From Pyrocephalus nanus (lineage: Eukaryota > Chordata > Aves > Passeriformes > Tyrannidae), in the NCBI GenBank assembly GCA_038380795.1, contig CM076267.1, forward strand, positions 19,738,001 to 19,802,000: DNA of 64,000 nucleotides, written 5' to 3'. Each line of letters begins with the position of its first letter. Positions within the stretch are counted from its first letter, which is position 1. The notes under the pieces were generated by a model. The model saw nothing but the letters and a program-made list of their open reading frames with translations. It was not told where the DNA came from and searched no databases. The position numbers and the translations under genes are program-made. Shown here in pieces: positions 1 through 13,460 of this stretch.

Positions 1-2205
1 AAAAGAAAAATGTATGATGGGTTGGTGTTTTTTTTCTTATTAAAACCAACATTGCAGAAAATAGTAGAAATATCTGATCAAACAACAAGGGTGGACACTG
101 GAGTCTTTTGGGTCTTGGATCAGTGTTAAATAGTGCTAGTTTTAAAATACCAAAGCGTCTCATGCTGTTTCCTTGTTGCCCTTTTGTAGTTTTTTCTATG
201 TGTTATTTATTTAATGATTCCAGCAGAATTGGTACAGGTGTCACAGCTTCATGTGCTCCTGTTTCAGCCTTTGACTATTCTGTGACCATATGGTTGCCAA
301 TATCAAATGCTTTTTCTGAGACCCAAGTACATGCACTAAAGCTTTGCTTACAGTGAAGTGATTCTTGTCTTAAATCTGTATTTGTTTCAGGTGAAAATCA
401 CTTTCTGGTTCTGAACAGGACATGATGGCGACAGCCGTTCCCCTGTAGCACATGTCAGTGGTGATCAATTTGGGTTGATTTAGTCACTGTGTGTGTTTTA
501 TGCAGAGTGCTCTAATAGGAAGCCTAATGCCTGTTTCATTCATCCTCCCATTATCACAGCCTTCTGTATCTCAGAGAAATTGGTTTTCTACAGTTGATGC
601 TTTGGTATTTTTTTAATCTCTTTGCTACAACTCATTTTTATATGTCTCCTATTGTCTACTTCCTGTGACATTTGGGGGAGAGGAGCTCCTGAATAATTTT
701 TACCCTTCCTGTAATGTAGACCCTATTAGGCCTAACTTCAGTGTTCTGCAAACTACAGTTGCCTTTAAACCATGAAGCAAAACCAGTTTGTATTACTTGT
801 TTTGACTGGTTTTGATTTCGAACAGGGACCTAATGGGAATTTCAGTAAGATGATGTTACTCTTTTTTTCTTTTCCTTTTAAAAAGCACTAGTGGAATTTT
901 GGAAAGGTGGTGTATGTGTATAGCCTTTAAATTGTAAAGATTTCTGATTGTGGTTGCAATGAAAACACAGTGTTTGAGTGTCTCTGTACAGAATTCTCAG
1001 TCTTTAAAATTGCTTTCAATTAAAAAACAGGAGGAAATACTACGAAATGATGTTTTGGAGCAATGTCAGTGATCACACATGTCAGATGGATGGCAAAAAT
1101 TATTGTCTTACCTGGCTTAAAATGATCTGTGCAACAATACGCATTTTCTGGCTTCTCTTGAGCTTCAACTTCTTGCAATTCTAGGATTTAATTTTGTACA
1201 TGAGCTCTTATACCATACTGTGCATGTTGACTGTTGCAAGTCAGAGTGAGGCAGATGACACACTTTCACCTGTGTTTTCATGACAATCCTGTACTTGAGC
1301 AACAGCAACTCTTTCAGAAATGCAGTGATGTGTAGGAATTCCACTCTCCTGGATATAGTGATACACTAGCTAAAAGTCCTTTCATGTACAGCTGTTGTGT
1401 AGAACTTCTGGAGTTATTTTGTGTTTAATTTGACTGGGTTTGGGTTTTGTTGGGTTTTTTTTTATATGGAAAATAATTATTCCTCATAAAATCTCTGGAA
1501 CCAACCAGTATTGTGGGCTATTTTATTTGGAGACACTTTCATAATAAACGTAAGTATTAGGAATGTAGTGTTGGTTTTCTTCTCTTTTCTATGAGATGCA
1601 AACAGTATTTTCCTTTGTTTTAGTTCAAAGATTTTTACCCATACTGCAGACTCCAGCACTTTTTGGGCAGATCCAAGTGTGTCTTTGCTGAGTTCATCAC
1701 TGCATTATTTTATATTACTTCTTGTATGCAACCGTTTGTAACAGGAAGTGTCAGAAGGACAGGTTCTCTCTATACAAATTAATTTTTTTTTTTTAAAAAA
1801 GACAATTTCCTAGGATTTCAATATTAAAATTTTGCATGTTAATAATTCCTGAATTTCCAGCTTAACCTGCCTTGGAAAAGCTGTCTTTTCAGTCCAGGTG
1901 GACAGACTTTCTTAGAAATATTCATTCAGATGTTTTGGGCTTAACTGTCAGTCAGCAAAGTACCACCTAATAACCCTTCTGGAAGTGCACAGTGTATCTT
2001 GTATAGTGGTTCTCCTAAGGAGAAAGCTTGATTTTGCCAAGGAACCTGAACATTTCAGACTTCTACCATTACAGTAGACTAAATCTGTTTGCTTATTTAT
2101 CGTAGGAATGTTTTTTATGTATGTTTTTTATTACTACTAAAGGAAAAGGGGTAAAGCGTTTTTCTTTTTCTCCCTTTTTTGTTTTGTTTTTCTTTTTTTT
2201 TTTAG
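1..2205. other. No gene recognised; possible intron or intergenic
   Basis: AT-rich sequence with only short chance reading frames on both strands and no domain I recognise. Conserved synteny would place the 3' end of NOSTRIN (plus strand) to the left of SPC25, but I looked for its C-terminal SH3 codons here and did not find them. The last 60 bases form a long T/C-rich tract that looks like a splice-acceptor approach for the candidate exon at 2206. Confidence 0.5.
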
Positions 2206-2462
2206 AAGCATCTATCTGCGTTTAGCAATGCACTGAGCTGGAATTGCTTTCATACACTCACCAAACTAAAGCCTACAAAACACCATTGTCAAGAAGCTCT
2301 GGTGCAGCATTAAAAGATGATGAGGGAGTACTTATAAATGGGATGCATGAAAACGTTCTGATAACAGCAGGGAATAGAGGCAGCAGTTCTCATAATACAA
2401 AATACGAATCATATAGGAATCATCACGCATCAGTTGAGGGTTTGCCTTTTGAAAAGAAATAA
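2206..2462 (+). other. Candidate terminal exon of an unidentified plus-strand gene
   Basis: A very strong acceptor (long pyrimidine tract, then TAG at 2203-2205) precedes this stretch, and a second possible TAG acceptor lies at 2223-2225. Read from 2206 in phase 0 it gives 35 codons before a stop. Read from 2226 it stays open for 78 codons and ends at TAA 2460-2462, overlapping an AATAAA at 2458-2463. The longer peptide is hydrophilic, with a KDDEGVLINGMHENVL stretch, and has no domain I know. Position and strand would suit the gene left of SPC25, but it does not match the NOSTRIN C-terminus I remember. It could equally be chance. Low confidence. Confidence 0.2.
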
Positions 2463-5400
2463 ACCTGGAGATTTCCATTGTGCTTAAAGAACTAATTACT
2501 GTACTTTTTAGTATGTCTCTGTGATAATATATAGAGAATCTTGTAATGCTTTTAATATAGCATTTAAGTTCATGTTTATGGAAGATATTTATGAAGAGAT
2601 TTAATTATGTGGAAAATTGTCCAGTGATATGTCTAATGTCTGTTGCTTCCTATGCCATGTATACCCCTCAACTTACATAGCACAAGGGAGAGCAAATGTG
2701 TACAGAGAGTGGCTCAGGATAATGTGATAAAGAGCAAGATTTTTTTTTTATGTACTGCCTTTAAGTCTGTAAAGGTCCCTTTTCACAGGAAACACAGTGG
2801 TTCTCAGAAGACAGCAGAAGGTCCGTGCTGCTTTTGAGGAGTTAGAAGTCAGTGACACAATTTCATGTAGGTTCAGAAGGTAAGTGGAAGGAATCCGAAT
2901 GTGTAACTGCCAGATGAGCAAATTGCTGCATGACTCAGAAGCTCATTGTGCTGTGAAGGCCAGAGGCTGGGAGGCTGTGTGGAGCGATTCCTGCTCTACA
3001 CTTAATCCTAGCTCTGATAGTGTGGGTGGAGGGTTCCTGTTTCCCTAATTTATCCTGGGTTTTTTGGTCTTTGTGCCCTGTTCTGCCAGACACTAGTCCT
3101 GCCCCTTGACAGATTTTACACTGCCTATTCTTGTCAGCTGATTACCTTAAATAATTTCACAGAGCAGGATGCCAATTTGTGCTCAGGTATAGAGGAGTCC
3201 AGGACGGTTGTCATATAGGCTGTTTTCCACAGAGTTCCTATGCTGAGGAATTTAAAAATGCGAACACAGTATTAAAAGGTATGAATGACGCCAAATTAAC
3301 ATTGGTATGTGTAATGGGAATGAAGCTAGAATGAATGCACGCTGAGCAAACTGGCCTATCTGACTTCTCACTGGTGACTGCTCTCCCAGCTGAACTGTAA
3401 GATCCAGAGATCACAGCTCTGTGAAAAGTTAATTCCAATAATTCAAAACCTATTTGTGCAAAGCAAATTAATAAAACAATAACTATGTATTAACTGGGCA
3501 CAGTAGTGGTGTACCTAAGGCATGTGCCATGCCAGGCCTAACTGTGCAGAGCTCTGCCAGTAGAAGGCAACAGTGGCCACAGGATGCCCCTCCACTATAT
3601 AGCAGAGCCAGGAGCAAGGGTAAAGCACACCTGCTTGTACCTTAGAAGGCAGCTTTATAGGATAAAACGTTTGAGGAAAGTGTTTTATAACAATCTTCTC
3701 CAGCCAACAACGATTCTTTTAGAGGGATTGCTTAAGTGCAGAGTTGTGTGCAGCACTGACATGTTCCTAACGTTTTGACTTTCAAATGGAATTGTTTATA
3801 TGTGACACAGAGCCATTAGCTTTTAGCGACTGGGAAGTGCAATACAAAATTAAGTATTAGAAGGCAGTTGAGTATTGTGAGTTTTATCTGTAAGAGCAGC
3901 ATGACCTACTTGCTGTGTTCGTGCTACAGGTCTCTCATTATACAAAAAGGTAACGTACTTTAAAGCTACTGGCAGGCAACATATATATTAACATTCCCAA
4001 GTAATTGTTCTGTCATAGGCATCTGAAAAACACCATTGTGGGGCTTTTCATATTTTTTAAACACTTCCAAGTGTAGGGTACTCTCCCTAGAAAATACTAC
4101 ACAAGTTATTTTTCACTGTTTCCCAGAGAAAGAACCAAGCAAGCTCCCTGTACAACTGACATGTTTTGCCATATTTATGCAACTTTTTGCTATCTCCCAA
4201 CATGGAAAAACAATCTCGATGTCCACAGCTGGAATGTGATCCTTCCTTGATTAAAATTGCATCAGCCTCCTCACATTAATCCAACTAGCAATTTTCTTTC
4301 CTGTTTCTGAGCTTGTTCTAAAGATAACCTCCCCTTTTAACTCATGGTAATGGTAATTTCAATTACTGTCGTTCTACTAAAGTATTTTTGAAAGAGCTCC
4401 CTCCTACCAGAAAGGCTTGCTATTTTAGTTATATTTGTTTAGTCTATCATCTTATTTTATATTTAATTCAGCCAAAGCATTTAGTTGTTACTGTATCTCA
4501 TTTTTATATGCAGTTTCTCTCTGAACAATCTCCAAGTGAGATCAGTGCCCACAGCTGTTACTTTATGGGACAAGCTAATCCATATTTCAGCTCCAGAAAA
4601 GGATTTGCATGTTAAAAGTCTAGATTGCCTAAAGGCCTAACATTTGGTCCTTCAGCAACATTGAGGAAGTTGATGACCCAAGTTGTGGTACCCCCTGGAG
4701 CAAGGGCTGCTGTCCAGACTAGCAGCAGCTGCCTCTTCACATGAAATTCTTTAAATAACTGTTCCCTTTCAATACCAATTTCCTACCAAACCTATTTTTG
4801 AAAGAATATTTGTCAAATAAAGAGCATGTGAACAATTGGAGTTGCATAGAATTAAGCTATGTCTGTGCTAGTCTTGCAACTTGACCAAGGATCCAGCACA
4901 AACACAGCTGTTTCATGTGGGAGAATTCTCATGTAAGAACTCTATAAGATTTGACAGGTAACTATTATAGAATGCTCACTATATTATTTGGAAGAGGAAA
5001 AACGGGTTGCTTACAATGAAGGAAAACTTTACAGGAGCAGCTGAGGACAGTAAACCATCCTCATGTAAACTGCATGCACATTGAATGTGAATGTGGCATT
5101 TTGATTAATTGCAATGCCATTAGCAGAGCACTTAATAAAGGTGGTCCCTACTGTATTAGTTCCAAGCAGACTGTCAGAATTACGGACTAACCTTACAGAA
5201 GGCTGGAGCCTAAAATGACAGTTAATTGTGCAGAGTTGCAGTTGACAGCATTGAGAATTGCATGTCAGAAGAGGTTTTCCCTCTTTCATTTAGAAACATG
5301 ATTTTATCAGATGGCTTGCCTGCCTTTGCACCAAGTATAAGAAAATACAGGCCAGTTAGTCGTGCTGGTACAACTAATATTGAAAAAACAGCTATTAATT

Positions 5401-8400
5401 TGCAGCATTGTCTTTTCATTAATGGGGTTGTGTGCTATCTCCATTTGGAAATTTAAGTATTAGTTGTTTGCCTGTTTTTAACCTATGAGGTAAGCATTTA
5501 TATTAATCTATTGTGCTTTAACTTAGACAGCTAGTACACCACCCACGAGGTCACCCCTCTATCACTTCTATCAACTCCTTGCTTAGCCAAAAAGTTAATG
5601 TGTGCAGTCTGCTCTGAAATGCCTGGATTCCTTTATGAGAATTGCCATCAGTATAAAGTAAGTGTAGCATGCTTCTAAATCAAACAGTAACGATGCATAG
5701 CTGGTGTTTGTTCATCACACCTGTTTCTCTGCCCAGCCAGTTATTCCAGCTGTAGCTGTGGCGCAGAAGATACTGGATAGTGAAGAACTGAGCTCATGAT
5801 CAGTAGCCAGTGCAAAATAATCCATTGAGACAAGTCAAAGAGCATGTTTCCATGAAGTTATCCATCAGTCACAAAACAGGTGAGTCAGTAGCAATTAGCA
5901 TTGTTCAACATGCTGTGACTGAAAAGGAAGAAAATCAAATTGACTCTAATTGCATCTTCTTTCAATTAATTATTTCAGTGCATAGCTACTTAAAAAAATA
6001 TGTCATATAAAAAAATACCACTCATTTCGATGATTAAACACTATTTTTAGCACAGGCAGTCTCCCTAACAACTTTTGGACCTGTTGCTCAATTAGTCCAA
6101 ATTTGAAAAGGAGATTGTGTTGCAGTTATACCTGATCTTATAAGGTACCTAAACTCAGCAGTCAAGTGAAGGAGAGAACCCTTGGAAGAAGAGGAGGCAG
6201 GGTGCAGTGTCGTGTGGCTTTAGCAGCAGCCAAGCAGGGGCTAAACTCAGGAGTGGCTCTCATCTATAGACTGAAGAGCTGGGATATTGCAGTGAAGAGA
6301 ATGGCACTGTTTAAGGACAAAACCAGATCTGTAGGAAATCAGGCTTCATTGCCACTGCTTCTGCTGCAACAACTCGTTTATAAGCTCAAGATTCTAAAGG
6401 GTTCTTTGTGTGTAGTTGTCAGAGTGATTAGGGATAATAAGGATGAGAAGAATGGAGCCTCACTGTCTGGCAGTCAGAGCCATTCCTCCCAGCCCTTCAG
6501 GCATACAATGCTATTTTAGCAGCAATGCCTGATGTAATCGGGTTGCACCAATTTCTTTCAAAAAGGTAAGAGCATTACCATAATTATTTAGTATCGTTTA
6601 TTCATGCAGTGAAAATATGTACAGTAATCTGCCTCTGGGTCTGATTTCTGTGTGCATGTCTGTAGACCATGTTCAGCAGGGCTTGTAAAAAGTTATAAAT
6701 CACTCACAAATGAGTTCACAGCAATGTTAGAGTATTATAATGACACAACTAATTTAGACCATTTCAAGGTACTAAATGAAGTCAGTTTATTGAACCATTA
6801 GAGAAGACAGTACTATAACACAGCTGAACAATCCTGTTCAAATCCTGTACAAATATAACAATATGACTGAAGCACAGCATAACTTCCATGTCTTTCTTAA
6901 TTTTCACAAGTGCAGCCAATACTCGTTTGTTTGCTTTTCAGAATACATCTAACAATATCCAAGAGTAACCACCTCCACTCTAAAGGTTGAGTAGGTGTGT
7001 AATAAAACTTTTCTGTTACCCAGAAGGACTTTTACAGTAATTTGATTTATTTCCAAATCTGGCCTCCAGCTAGCATACAAACAATTGTGATTAAATGCAC
7101 TTAATACATATGCTATTGACATTTAATATTCTTTTGTCTTCCCAGCAGTCCTTAAATTCATAGTGTATTTCCAATAACTGATAAATTCAACAACTGTTTT
7201 TCTAGATTCTTACATCCTGTTAAAGTTGAGTCAAAGTTGATGAGGTGCTGAGCACCAGTCCATGAGCAGTCTTCTGTATGGTCTGTGTTCATGGCCCAGC
7301 ATTTCAGATTTGACCCTTGGTAGCTGAGTACAGGTCAGCAGTTTGAAAGGGAAAGCAATGTTCAGGTTGGCCAAATTGATTTATGAAAAAAGAAAAGCAT
7401 TTTCTGACCTTCAATACATCTATTTCTGCCTTAAGATAAACCTGATCCTGCTCATAGACAGAGCACTAGCACTAGCTGGTTGTGTGTCATAGTCCCTAAG
7501 CTGCATATTGCTTTTGAACTTAAGAGCTTTCCCGTATGGTCTTTGGGGCATTTCAGTCTGTATTTGTGAACTGATCAGTACACTGGGGTCTGTTGGGTCA
7601 ATAAGTATTACATTGGTTTATGCTATTTGTCCTTACTATTATTGGATATCACTGTATCATGCAGTTTCATAACAAATAGAAATTCCAAATTACCTCAGAT
7701 CCAGCTGTGTGAAATCCTATAAGCACCAAGTAAATTTATTAAAGCCACAAAGGTTTTAAAATTTTAAGACAGATCTTCCCCTACCATAAAGGCTGTTTCA
7801 TGGAAGTCACAAGCCAGTTTTACTTCCTCTTTTTTAATAAGCAAAGAAACTGTTGTGTACACTTTCCAAGCCTTTACCCACTTTTGGAATGGCTGCCTAT
7901 GTTTTAGTGGAAGTAATATCTACATCTGATTTGACTTGGCAAATATAAGCACGTATATTATCCACACTCCAACAGGAGTTGTAAAGGTTTATATTACACA
8001 CAATAAATATTTCAAACTTTACTTCTTGCTTTAGGCATATGCACAGAGCATTTACAGCCAGGCACATCATATTTTCTAGGAAATAATTACTATGAATGTA
8101 TATTCCAGTACAGTAGTTGCCCTATATTTTATGTTCTGTGCATAGTAATCTTGACAATTCATTTTTTCACCAACTACTCATGCCTGGGCTGAACAAGAAA
8201 AGAATATGGCACAAAGTTTGAGCATCTGTCTTTGTTACTCAAAGGCATGTTTCAATTTCTTTCTCCAGTGAAAGTGATGATCAAATCAGATATGCTACAG
8301 GGTACCTGAGCAGTAAGTACACCCTTAATGAATAAACAGCTCCATTTGAAATAATGGAAATGAGGTGGTTGTGTTCCGTCTTTGTGCTTTCATACAACAG

Positions 8401-10078
8401 CTGTAAAATATTTGGTTGAGCATCCTGAAGTTCAGAGCAGCTAAGAGTTGCTTGGCACAGATAGTTAAAGAAGTGCAGAAGTATGCCTCAAAATTAAGTC
8501 ATTCTGGACACGATGCCATTAGTGAGAAGGGATAGGCTTCCTGACATGGAAGGTAAGAGCTTCTGTACAATGAGGAGTTGCCAACAGCACCCATCATGCC
8601 TGGGAGAGAAGACAAAAGTGGGAAGTGCAGAGGTGGATCAATGCATTTTTTTTTTTAACTCCTGACTAGTCTATTGACCTACATAAAGTGCCTACAGCAT
8701 GCTTTTGGTGGTAGAAGGAAGTAACTGAAATAAATACCTGCTATTTAAATATTCCTTTATTTAAATAAAGGGAGGCAAATCTACAGTGAATAAGGCCCCG
8801 TACTTGAAGGCAGACTCCCAGCCTGTGCCTCTGTTTGTCCCATTGTCAGTCACAGAACTCAGAGAGACTGCACAGGGTTTGTGGACAAAGCAGAAATTGA
8901 GGATTTGTTTAATTTGAGATGTCATTATAAAAGCACTTACTAATCTCTGCTACCATTCTGTTCTAAACCTGCAGTGTAATCAGTTGGCATCTCTGCCATT
9001 CTTACTGCTAGTTTTGTGCATAACTGGCTATAGCAAAAGAAAAAAAACTCAGCAGGGCATATCTAGGAAAACGATGCATTATTTAGAAAATAGCAAATTA
9101 AGCCTTACAAGGAAGAAATGGAAGATTATCTTTCTGCTGGAGCCAACAGGTATCACTTTTTTTTTTGTTAAATTGCACTCACAGAAGATTGAGGGTGTAG
9201 TCTGTGGTGTATCCACCAAGCTGAGCGGTTTAGACAAACTCAGTGATTTAAAACACAGTTCACATCTGACTGGGGAATAGTAAGAGTATCTTATCAGCAT
9301 CACCACTTTTAAACATGCCTAAAAGGCCAGGTCTCACATACTAGTTTTCAATTCAAGTGGTCTTTTACTTCACTAGAATTTCTAGGACTGAATTTAGTAA
9401 GATTTTATTTGAATTATGTTAAATTATCAAATGAAGCTCTTTCTTGTTGCAGCTGTCCATTTAAATATTTTGGTGAAAAGGAAAGCACTTTACAAATAAG
9501 ATAGAAGAAGAATTTAAATCAAAGCTGAGTACTGTGGCAGTAATACTCTTCTTGATAAGCTGCAAGATACACATGTGATTTATCTCTAGCTACTGTATTT
9601 CACACCTTGATAAATTATACTTCAGGCTTTGCCATGTCAAAAAATTTCCAATGACAACGTTTAACAGACCAAAAGAACAACAGCCTTTTACATGCATGGA
9701 AATAAGTGCTAACACTGTGGAGTACAAGTTAGGGTAAAAATTAAGACAATGGCCTGTGACACCGACCACTGAAGTGCTAAGCTCCAGCACATTATTTTGA
9801 TAGGTTTTCAGGCCTATTTCAACCAGAGAAACCTGAAAAACTCATCAATGTTTTTGGAAAAGAAAGATAGATAAACTCCAGAAGGTACTTTACTTTCCAT
9901 ATCTTCCTGGGGTAGCTAAATAGAGATCATTGTATCTTTAAGCCAATTGCTACTGGATCAAAACTTACATGTCTGGAGACATTCAGTTAAGGAAGCAGTT
10001 GATTATACTGTTGTTTGAAGAATGATCCAAAATGTCTTTAGATGACAGTGGACTACAATACTATTTTCATTATTTTTC
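2463..10078. other. Gene-poor stretch left of SPC25
   Basis: I see no exon chain, RNA gene or intact mobile element in these 7.6 kb. The longest open frame (6166-6519, plus strand, 117 codons) lacks an upstream acceptor, any domain or any recognisable composition and is probably chance. Short poly(T) and poly(A) runs occur throughout. This may hold the 3' UTR of a plus-strand gene from the left; the sequence alone does not settle that. Confidence 0.5.
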
Positions 10079-10084
10079 TTTATT
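10079..10084 (-). promoter_or_regulatory. Likely SPC25 polyadenylation signal
   Basis: AATAAA on the minus strand, about 105 bases downstream of the SPC25 stop codon. It is the first canonical hexamer after the stop, which would give a short 3' UTR. Confidence 0.5.
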
Positions 10085-10189
10085 TAGAAAACAGAGTAAG
10101 ACAAGGATAAATACACATTTTCACAATACAGGAAGGAAACAAGAGTGCTCTACAGCTAGAAAGAGAGGTATGAGCTAGTTTTATGCAGA

Positions 10190-10314
10190 CTATTTATACG
10201 ATAAAGCAGTGAAAGCTTTTCTGATGTTGGCAACAAATGCAGGAAAATTGTTAGTTTCTCTCACTTTGAGCTGGAACTCTGCTATACAGTCCAGAGGAGG
10301 AGTACAGGAAGTCA
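10190..10314 (-). CDS. SPC25: SPC25 coding exon 6 (residues 189-229)
   Basis: 125-nt terminal exon after a TTTTAG acceptor, ending in TAG at 10192-10190. Encodes [20 protein letters not shown] and [11 protein letters not shown], the conserved C-terminal helices (human [27 protein letters not shown]). Confidence 0.93.
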
Positions 10315-13151
10315 CTAAAATGACAAAAATTTCCAAAACTGAGACTTATTAAAAAAGATGAGACTTATTAAAAAAAAAAAAATTTTTCCCATGCTTCTGA
10401 AATACTAATGTAGTTTGGTATCTTTTTATGTTTTAGCTTTCACCAGTATGATTTTTGAGTAGCCTCATTTTCTGTCAGCAAGGACAAAGCCTCAAAAAAC
10501 ACAACAGGTCATTTCCTGACTTCCCACTCAGTGCCATGCTCCTACTTGAATTGTTACAGCAATTCCAAGTAATCCATAGCCTGGTCAAAAACTGAAACAC
10601 ATTACTAAATAGTTTTGTTGCTCTGCGGGCAGGAAGATTGTAAACTGATGTAACCCAGTATGTGATGTACTTTTAACTTCAAAAGTTTAAATTTGAATTA
10701 ATAAAACCAGAAATCTATTCACTCCATACCTAAAAGCCCCAGTAGTGTCTATCTAGATGCTCTGCAGCACAGCACTTCAATTCTGCATGACTGAAGTAAG
10801 ATCCATATTGCAAAACAAGCTTTAAGATCTGAAAGGCTGTATCCTTACAGAAGGGGATTGCTGGATTTCAAGTTTTATTCTTTGACATATGTCACCCTGT
10901 AAGGGTTTCTGTGCCCTCCAGGCTTCTCAAATGAAGTTGAAATGTGCCTGTCAGCATAGACACTGACTCTAGCATAAACAAACTACAAAATGAAGCATCC
11001 TTATCTTTGTATATCCTCTTTCTCCCGCTTTGCTTGATATGAAGTAAACAGCATCTCCAAAATGGAGGGAAGATAAGCAGTTATATTTTCATGAAAGTTA
11101 GCAAGACAAACGTAAGTAAAGAAACTATATTACCATTTCAATATTTTTCATTCAGAAATTGAAGGATAACTAACTGCACTTTGCTCCTCCTCCCCTTTTT
11201 TCAAAGAGGCATCAGATTCAGTCCTCTTGTGGAAGTACTCAAAATTCACATACCTTCATAATCTCCCTGTTCATTTATGGAAAGGGTAAACGTGTATGGC
11301 TTGTCAGGATCTTTGTGGTCAATGTGTCTGAATATAAACTGTAATTGTTCATCTAAAATAAACACAAACAGAATTAATTAACACCATTAACCTCTGCTGG
11401 AGAGTCACAATAATCTTTTAGTCACAACGACTAAAAATCACAATATGAAGTTAGTTTCAATTAATATTCTTAGAACACCTACAAATTAGGCAACCCTGGT
11501 CTCTTTGAAAGACAAATGCATTTTAATATATTTTGCCATTTGAGAGACAATGGTAATGCCTGGGCTGAGACAATTCATCAGGTGTGTATGCTGGCTCTTC
11601 ACTGTACAAGCCAGCACTGACCACACTGGATCAGTGCACACGGGAACCACAGAAACTACAGTAACTTACTGTGAATTCTGCGTATCTCCAATCCAAGACA
11701 CTCCTCAAACAATACTTTAGACTTGCACAGTCGTTCCATTTTCTCCTTGACAGCTTTGTCTTTAGAAGACAGTACTAGAATTTTAAAATCCACCGTAAGT
11801 ATCAAAGGCAAAACAAGCACATGAAAAAATATTCAGAAGAGTAGTAAAGCTCTAAAGAACAAGTGTTGAAAACAACTCCTCCTTCAATTAAAAAACTTGG
11901 CTTATTAGCCTTTGCTTACTTTCCATTTGCTTCGCCAACTCTTCTTTTAACTCTTGGATGCTGTCAGTCAAGTTCTTCTGTTGCTCTTCTTCTTGATTTA
12001 GCTTAATTTCTGTCAACTGCTCTTCCTTTTCTAATATACATTTGTTCTGCTGGAGAATCTCTGAAAGGAGCAAAGGAAATATGAACACAGACAGTTGATT
12101 AGGTAGGGCCCTGCTATTTAATACTTATGTAATTTAAGAGGATTTATTTGAATAAAATGTAGTGAAATGCATGCTGTCTCAGCTGCAGAGAGAAGTCAGC
12201 ATAATTACACTAAGAGTTTCAAATAAAGTTTAGAGTGAAAGTTACTCCTAAGAGAAGCTACAAGGTAGGGAGCTGTGATACTTCAATGAGGTGTGCTGTT
12301 TTCTGGTGCCAGCACTGTATACATGTTCACAGCCTGAAGATGGTGGATCCTGTCCACAAATAATTTGACAGAAAGCGAAGAATGGACACACTGACTGATA
12401 TGAGAGTTGCAGTAATATTTGCCTGATATTCTGAAGTTTAACTACAAAATTCAGAGAAGTTGACCCTGAACCGATGAGCTGACAGTGCTCTCTTACTAAT
12501 ATGGAAAAGGCATAAGTAACCTCACAATATTTAACTTTACTAAGAAATTTAATTTACGTTTCCTAGTGCACTCAGCGAGTTTTGGTACTTTGTTGTTTTA
12601 AATACTTATGCGCCAAAATCACTATGCAAAAAACTGACTTTCATCTTTTTACACCATCAGTGCAGTTTTTCAACAAATTGCTTTTGAATTGAAATTTACA
12701 TCCTGTAATCAACCAAATATGTTTGGGTTTAACTCTGTCTTCGTTCCGATGTTATTTCAAAATGTGAAGTTAAACATACTATTCAGTTGTATTAAGCTAA
12801 TTTTAGAAAGGTTAGATAGAATAAATAGAACACCGTACTGTACCATTGTTATACTCCTGAATTTTGTCAATCATCAAGTCTCCTTCTTTCAGCTTCTTGG
12901 ACCATTTCGCTGTAATGGAAAGTTACTTCAGTTATCTGAAGAAGTTTGATGATAACTTGCAAAACACAGAGGTAAAAGGAACGTAGAGCCTTTTTACCTG
13001 AAAGTGCTTGTATAGCCTCCTTGCACGAATCTCTCAGTGTTAAAGTCTGATTGATCTGTTCAGTGCCATAAACGCTTTTAAACTCGATCCAAAACTCTTT
13101 CATATCTCTTTCAAAGAGCGTTATTTCATCTTCTGTCTTTGCATTAGCCAT
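10190..13151 (-). CDS. SPC25: SPC25, NDC80 kinetochore complex component
   Basis: SPC25 pairs with SPC24 in the inner half of the NDC80 complex, which links centromeric CENP-T/MIS12 to spindle microtubules. Six coding exons (13151-12998, 12909-12844, 12060-11920, 11774-11670, 11352-11254, 10314-10190) join to 690 nt, i.e. 229 residues plus TAG (human 224). All introns are GT-AG and every one is phase 1. Residues about 1-60 resemble the human N-terminus (FW..FKS, LRDS.KEAI), about 60-130 form a Glu/Lys/Gln-rich coiled coil, and about 140-229 match the globular RWD-like head ([28 protein letters not shown]). The start is the first ATG in the right frame, inside a Kozak-like CACCATGG. It is head-to-head with G6PC2 across 5.5 kb, and its promoter carries cell-cycle motifs. 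No damage seen. Confidence 0.96.
10341..10379. repeat. Imperfect 19-bp tandem duplication
   Basis: GAGACTTATTAAAAAA occurs twice in direct succession (from 10341 and 10360) and runs into a poly(A) tract, in the last SPC25 intron about 30 bases from the acceptor of coding exon 6. Probably slippage. Confidence 0.6.
11254..11352 (-). CDS. SPC25: SPC25 coding exon 5 (residues 156-188)
   Basis: 99-nt exon from a TTTTAG acceptor to a GTATGT donor, encoding [20 protein letters not shown] and the following [12 protein letters not shown], matching the beta-sheet core of the SPC25 head. Confidence 0.94.
11670..11774 (-). CDS. SPC25: SPC25 coding exon 4 (residues 121-155)
   Basis: 105-nt exon from a TTCTAG acceptor to a GTAAGT donor. 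Encodes the end of the coiled coil and the conserved entry to the globular head ([13 protein letters not shown]; human YKDRLGLEIRKIY). Confidence 0.93.
11920..12060 (-). CDS. SPC25: SPC25 coding exon 3 (residues 74-120)
   Basis: 141-nt exon from a TTTCAG acceptor to a GTAAGC donor. The peptide is almost wholly charged and Gln-rich with heptad-like Leu/Ile spacing ([29 protein letters not shown]), the central coiled coil that packs against SPC24. Confidence 0.92.
12844..12909 (-). CDS. SPC25: SPC25 coding exon 2 (residues 52-73)
   Basis: 66-nt exon between a TTACAG acceptor and a GTACAG donor, encoding [20 protein letters not shown], the counterpart of human KLSVKLKEEERMVEMFLEYQ. Start of the coiled coil. 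Confidence 0.9.
12998..13151 (-). CDS. SPC25: SPC25 coding exon 1 (residues 1-51)
   Basis: Starts at ATG 13151-13149 and ends at a GTAAAA donor after 154 nt, leaving one base of a split codon. Encodes the N-terminus with the EFW.EFKS and [12 protein letters not shown] segments. An acceptor-like CAG at 13169-13167 suggests that this exon starts at 13166 with a short 5' UTR, so a non-coding first exon would lie in the CpG island, as in human. Confidence 0.93.
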
Positions 13152-13460
13152 GGTGCTGTGACACCCCTGTCAGTGAAAACACACAGCGTCAGAACACGGG
13201 AGACAGTGCCCGCGGGTGTAACTCACGGAATAAACCCTCGCAGCTGCTTTGGTCCCCTCGCCTTGTTGCTGAAACCTCTTCCCGCAAGTTGTTGTTTGGG
13301 GTTTTTTTTGTCACCACTGGCTCAGCGGGAGCGGCGTTCCCCTCGATCCTCTCCCCGCGCTCGGATACTGCGCCAGGGGAGGGCCCCGGCAGGGTTCTGG
13401 CTGCACCGCGGCCGCTGCCCTTCGCCGTCCCCCCGTGGGCTGACACCGAGCCGGGGCCAG

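Noticed and set aside
6166..6519. 117-codon plus-strand frame
   Set aside because: No splice context, no domain, no recognisable similarity, in an AT-rich gene-poor stretch.
1..10078. NOSTRIN SH3 exon expected from synteny
   Set aside because: I searched by eye for codons of the WWFGSLNG and GHFPAAYV motifs and did not find them, so I do not call NOSTRIN here.
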